From Dillenia suffruticosa (lineage: Eukaryota; Streptophyta; Magnoliopsida; Dilleniales; Dilleniaceae), in NCBI GenBank assembly GCA_033439265.1, contig JAVTVX010000010.1:21503056-21567055 (forward strand): a stretch of DNA of 64,000 bases. The letters run 5' to 3'. Below the pieces are notes generated by a model. The model had not been told where the DNA came from. It ran no database searches and saw only the letters and a list, made by a program, of their open reading frames with translations. The position numbers and the translations under genes were made by a program. The stretch's first letter is position 1. Each line of letters opens with the position of its first letter. Positions 60,123 to 64,000 of this stretch are shown here, piece by piece.

Positions 60123-63100
60123 GGTCCCCCAACCCCTCTCTCTCGATTTTGGTTTCTTGTTTAATACGATGTTCAGTTAAACTTGAAATTCGAGTCGCTT
60201 ATCTTGTGATTTATGTGTTTCTTAAATGTGAACAGCAATTGTATATTTTATTGTGTTGGCTTGAAAACTAAAGTTCTAGGTAGGAGAGAGATGGGTTTTT
60301 AATTCATGGGGAAGGGTTTAAGGGTGGGTAGAATGTAGATAAAATTATGTTCGTGTGGCATATTTGCAATTAGATACATAGACCTGTCTTGCAATTGAAA
60401 CCTAGATTGTTGCCCCATAGATTTCTGTGAAAACAATTGGTAAGCATAGACATGAAAAATCAATTCTCGATAGCACATGAAGATCTGTGTGGTGAAGTGC
60501 GGGAGGAGGGAGCTACACCCATTCTGTGCTCTAAGATAGAGATAAGATAGTTAAATTATACCACAAGTAAGAGAGGATGCATAGACTGCATGGATTTATA
60601 AGAAGTCATAGATTGAAGAGACCAATTTGGTATGTGAGACCCCACTTTTTGGTAATAGGCCCCTCCTTTTAAAGAAATTCATGGCAAGCAACTATCCCTA
60701 TTCAACTGTGTTGGCAACTCCATCTGCACACTTGATTTTTTTGCATGACTTGCCTTTTTTGTCCACAAATCATTAAGGTCATGTTTGTGTTAGCCCATTG
60801 ATATAACCTACTTGGCCCACTTTGCATCCGACCTATAGTAGGTGTTCTTCCTCTTGCGGGGTGTACATCTTATAACTTGATACCTACCTTTCGAGAAAAT
60901 AATTATTTTTTTCAGCATGAGGGAGACATATGATTGCTTCCTATTGTCTCAAGTTATTATTATGCATAGTGGTTGTCATATCAATATGAGGCTAATTTGA
61001 CTTAAACAGTCTCTAAATGATGGAGCTTTATCTCCGTTCCTAGTCTATCATTTCAGCAATTCCTATCTTTATTTAGTCTTCCCTTTGGTTCAGTTCCTTC
61101 CATTGTGTTTCTGGTATATGATTGTGTTGGAGGCTATCTGTTATTAAGTAGTTTGTGCTTCCTTCGAGTTTACAAAGCTCAATTGCATCTTCTCATTGAT
61201 TGACCATAGCAATTGATGTTAGTGGTTTTTTTTTTTGCAATTGAAAAGGTTGTAAGTTTAGCCATTTAATGATGTGATTTCATGTCTCAGTATCTATTTT
61301 GTGTGAACGTTGCCAGTCTTTGTTTTTTGGCTGCTGGACAGCTATCTTGGATGCAGTATAATCTCTACCCATCTTTTCTTCTTAAAGAATGTTTTTGGAA
61401 AATGACATTGTAGAAAATCACACTATCAGAATAAGCCCTTTATAGAGCATCAAAGTTCTGTTCTAATGTTTCTAGAAGCATGGGTTACTTATATGGGACT
61501 TATTTGAATATGGCTGATTGATAGAGAAGTGAAAAATTTTAGACTTTTGGTAAAAGGTGTGCCTATGAAAAGTTTAAGCCAGCTTTGCGCTATTCATTGG
61601 GTTCATACTTTGGTATAGGATTGTATGCAGCCCCTGGCAAATTAGTCTTTGAGGGAGTGTTTCGGTTTGGCATGTAATATTGTATTGATGAACACACAAC
61701 TTAAACTAACCTCATGTTCAAAGCTAGTTGTGATTTGCTACATGAATTTGTTTTTGTGATTTTGTGTGGTTGAAGGTTAATGCCAGTAGAAATTTTACAT
61801 AATAAGATATTTTCATTACTACTTTCTCTAATATTTTCTTCGGTCTGTCGTAAGAGTCAAGGACATTTCTTTTTGGTGATACATGAGTATTTAAAGGACA
61901 ATTTTTCTTGGGTGCCATGTAGGGAATAAAACAGAAAAGTATCATGAGGAGAGCATTCTGATAATTGTTGCTAGCTGGTCCTTGCTGTCAAAGTTGTGGA
62001 CTTTTTCCCCTCTAATGTTCTCTTCAACATGTTAAATTTTGTCAACTTCTTACCCTTGTGATGCCCTTGCTTTCATGCTGTTCTTCCCCTTGGGGCATGT
62101 TTGGTATGAGGGGGAAAAATGGAGGGATGAATGTTAAAAGTATACATGTTTATATGTCAAATGCAAGGATGTTTGTAGATGAGGGAAAATGAGGGAGGGG
62201 GCAATTTACAAATTCCTCTATGTAAGATATCATCTAGAGCAAAAACTTGTGGCATGTTAACAAACCAGACACGTCTAATGTTTTTTTTTTCTTTTCTTTT
62301 TTTTTTTAGTGATTTATGCCTCTATCCTTTTCCCTTGAACCGAACCTGCACTCAATGGGGGTGTAAACTTTATTTTAGAAAGGCAGTTTCTTGTTTGAAT
62401 TGTACTTGTATTTTGCTGGATTATTGAGGATGGTTCTGAAAAGGTTCGAGTGTTGGCATCAATGTCAATTGATCTTGATCTTAATTTTTGAAGCAGCTTT
62501 GCTTCTGGTCAAGCCCTGCATAAATCTGGTCACACTGGTGCAGTTCCAATATTTGGTTGTTAAAACTTGCTTGAAAAATACCTTTTTGGGTGAGAACGAA
62601 ATGTTTCAAGGCAGAGAATGGGACTACAAGGAGTATTTTCTTTGCCCTTTAAAAGAGAGAAATACTAGTCTGCTTACTTCATTAGCGAGAGGAGTCCTAG
62701 GTTTACACTTGTGAGTTGCATGACATCTCTGAACTTGCATTGACTATTGCTTCATTCAAAATTGTCCGAAGATGTATGTATGATGGTGTGTTCTTTGGCC
62801 TCTGTATCATGGCGTATGTTTGCGGCAAACAAGTGATGGCTCCTTTTTATTGGTCTGGCAAAATGGATGTTATCTTTCTATGCATTTTAACCTATCCCTT
62901 GTGTAAAAATTACAATTGAAATTCTCATGTTCCTGCGTTGTTTTTTCCTTATCTCATGGCTTCTGTTGTTTATATTCAGGTCTGATCTGCAGATGAAAAT
63001 GTTTCAGGAAGGATCTCTTGAACAAGAAGATAACCCTTATGGTTTATATCTCAGTGCAACCTGTTATGGTTAATACATGTTACTGTATATGCATACTGTG

Positions 63101-64000
63101 CAGTCTGCTGCATTAACTGTTATATATTAATAGTCTCTGTAATAAGAGATATTCTGTTATTGTGTTCATTCCTCCAGTCCAACATGTATGTGGTTCTGTC
63201 TTATTAATCTTGTCACCATCTAGCTGGTTCTGGTTTAATGCACGGAGATTGGATTGAACATGGTATTTTGTAAGATCAAAGTTGGAGCTGGAGGGTCAAA
63301 GTATAAAGCGCATTTGTGATTATAACTTAAAAGAGGACGAATTCAAATGTGTGAAATTGTAATATATGCTTAAAATTTCCTCTCGGGGGGCAGCTTCTCT
63401 TTGCCTTCTCTGCCTTCGTCCCTGCCCTTACCTCAAAACCTGAAAACGGCTCTCTTCCATATTCCATTTTCAAATGTGTGAGCATCCAATGTTTGACGAA
63501 TACATGTGTTAACAAGCGAAGTCTTAAAATTATTGCCTTGGACCATTTGGGATCCATGGGTTGGAGTTTCGTCAAACATTTGGGCATTTGGATGCTAAGC
63601 ATGTTTATATTTTCTATTATTAATATGAATTTGTCGACTTTTTGGTTGGGGGGTGGGTTAAGCCCCTTTCACGCGAAATCAAGTGAATGGCACCTTCATC
63701 GACATTTATTAGCGTAGGTGAAATAGATATTTTCGTCATTTAATCACGTCGAGTTTGACTCTTTTTGAACATGAAAAAAATAATATTGAGAGATCTGTTC
63801 CTATAAAGTGAGTTTTGTAATTGTCGATTTAGATTAGTTGGAATAAAATTTTAGAAATTTGGTGATGTTCAAACCGTACAAAAAAAGAAAAAAAAAAAAA
63901 AAAAAGTGAATGGCACCTTCCAAAAAGACTTAGACGTGGCATTTGTCTGGATAATCAGTTTGGACAAAAATTGTCCAGAGCACTTTTCAATCATCTAGCC
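60123..64000. other. Spacer downstream of UBL5, right edge
   Basis: About 3.9 kb with no coding gene I can support. From 60180 to about 62980 the plus strand is T-rich, like intron or untranslated sequence. An acceptor-like TTATATTCAG lies at about 62973-62982, followed by about 200 bases that look like a 3' end, so a long untranslated UBL5 isoform or a non-coding transcript is possible. A foldback sits at 63472-63606. The edge cuts the window before any next gene. Confidence 0.5.
63472..63606. repeat. Foldback with arms of about 20-29 bases
   Basis: AGCATCCAATGTTTGACGAA (63481-63500) faces TTCGTCAAACATT plus TTGGATGCT (63568-63596) as inverted arms. The right arm carries a nine-base insertion. 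Weaker pairing continues outward (CAAATGTGTG against CATGTTTA). Loop of about 67 bases. Possible MITE relic or small-RNA hairpin. Confidence 0.6.

Noticed and set aside
1..64000. CRISPR arrays, operons, phage or bacterial mobile elements
   Set aside because: No spaced direct repeats, ribosome binding sites or bacterial gene families are present; the DNA is a plant nuclear region.

Overview
The window is nuclear DNA of a flowering plant, most likely a eudicot. The genes have many short exons with GT-AG (and two GC-AG) introns, the spacers are AT-rich, and (GA)n/(CT)n, (TA)n and (ATT)n microsatellites and tRNA-derived SINEs are frequent. I see no bacterial, organellar or viral block. The species cannot be named from the sequence alone.

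Seven protein-coding genes can be read with confidence. From left to right they are: an S40 family (DUF584) senescence regulator, single exon, + strand, 3512-4036; MON1/SAND, 14 exons, +, 10098-17897; a DRB2-like double-stranded RNA-binding protein, 3 exons, +, 21567-25034; a REVOLUTA-type class III HD-ZIP transcription factor, 18 exons, +, 33393-39256, with the miR165/166 site split by an intron; a CASPL5A-type four-helix membrane protein, 3 exons, -, 41385-44023; a SAPS-domain (SIT4/PP6 phosphatase-associated) protein, 19 exons, +, 49726-58554; and UBL5/HUB1, single exon, +, 59901-60122. Every assembled reading frame closes in phase: 174, 687, 452, 841, 181, 844 and 73 residues. A tRNA-His(GTG)-like gene with two lesions lies at 9484-9554.

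The genes do not form one pathway. They cover senescence regulation, endosome-to-vacuole Rab7 activation, small-RNA biogenesis, adaxial/meristem patterning, membrane domains, phosphatase regulation and splicing. What ties them together is ancestral gene order. S40, MON1, DRB2, CASPL5A and SAPS match, in reverse, the Arabidopsis run At2g28400 to At2g28360 as I remember it. REVOLUTA, inside that run here, is At5g60690 in Arabidopsis, next to another S40 gene (At5g60680). That suggests this window keeps an undivided ancestral segment that Arabidopsis split between two duplicated copies.

The long spacers (4.0-9.5, 25.0-32.9, 44.0-49.7 and 60.1-64.0 kb) hold no gene I can support. They contain at least five SINE insertions flanked by clear target-site duplications, two more SINE-like copies, diverged tandem duplications, foldback sequences and microsatellites. 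One promoter-like patch with four GGCCCA motifs (27.6-27.8 kb) and one isolated exon-like reading frame (40.42-40.52 kb) have no gene assigned. I found no clearly new molecular system. The most informative observations are the conserved block, the SINE families, the non-canonical splice sites and the regulatory architecture of the REVOLUTA gene.
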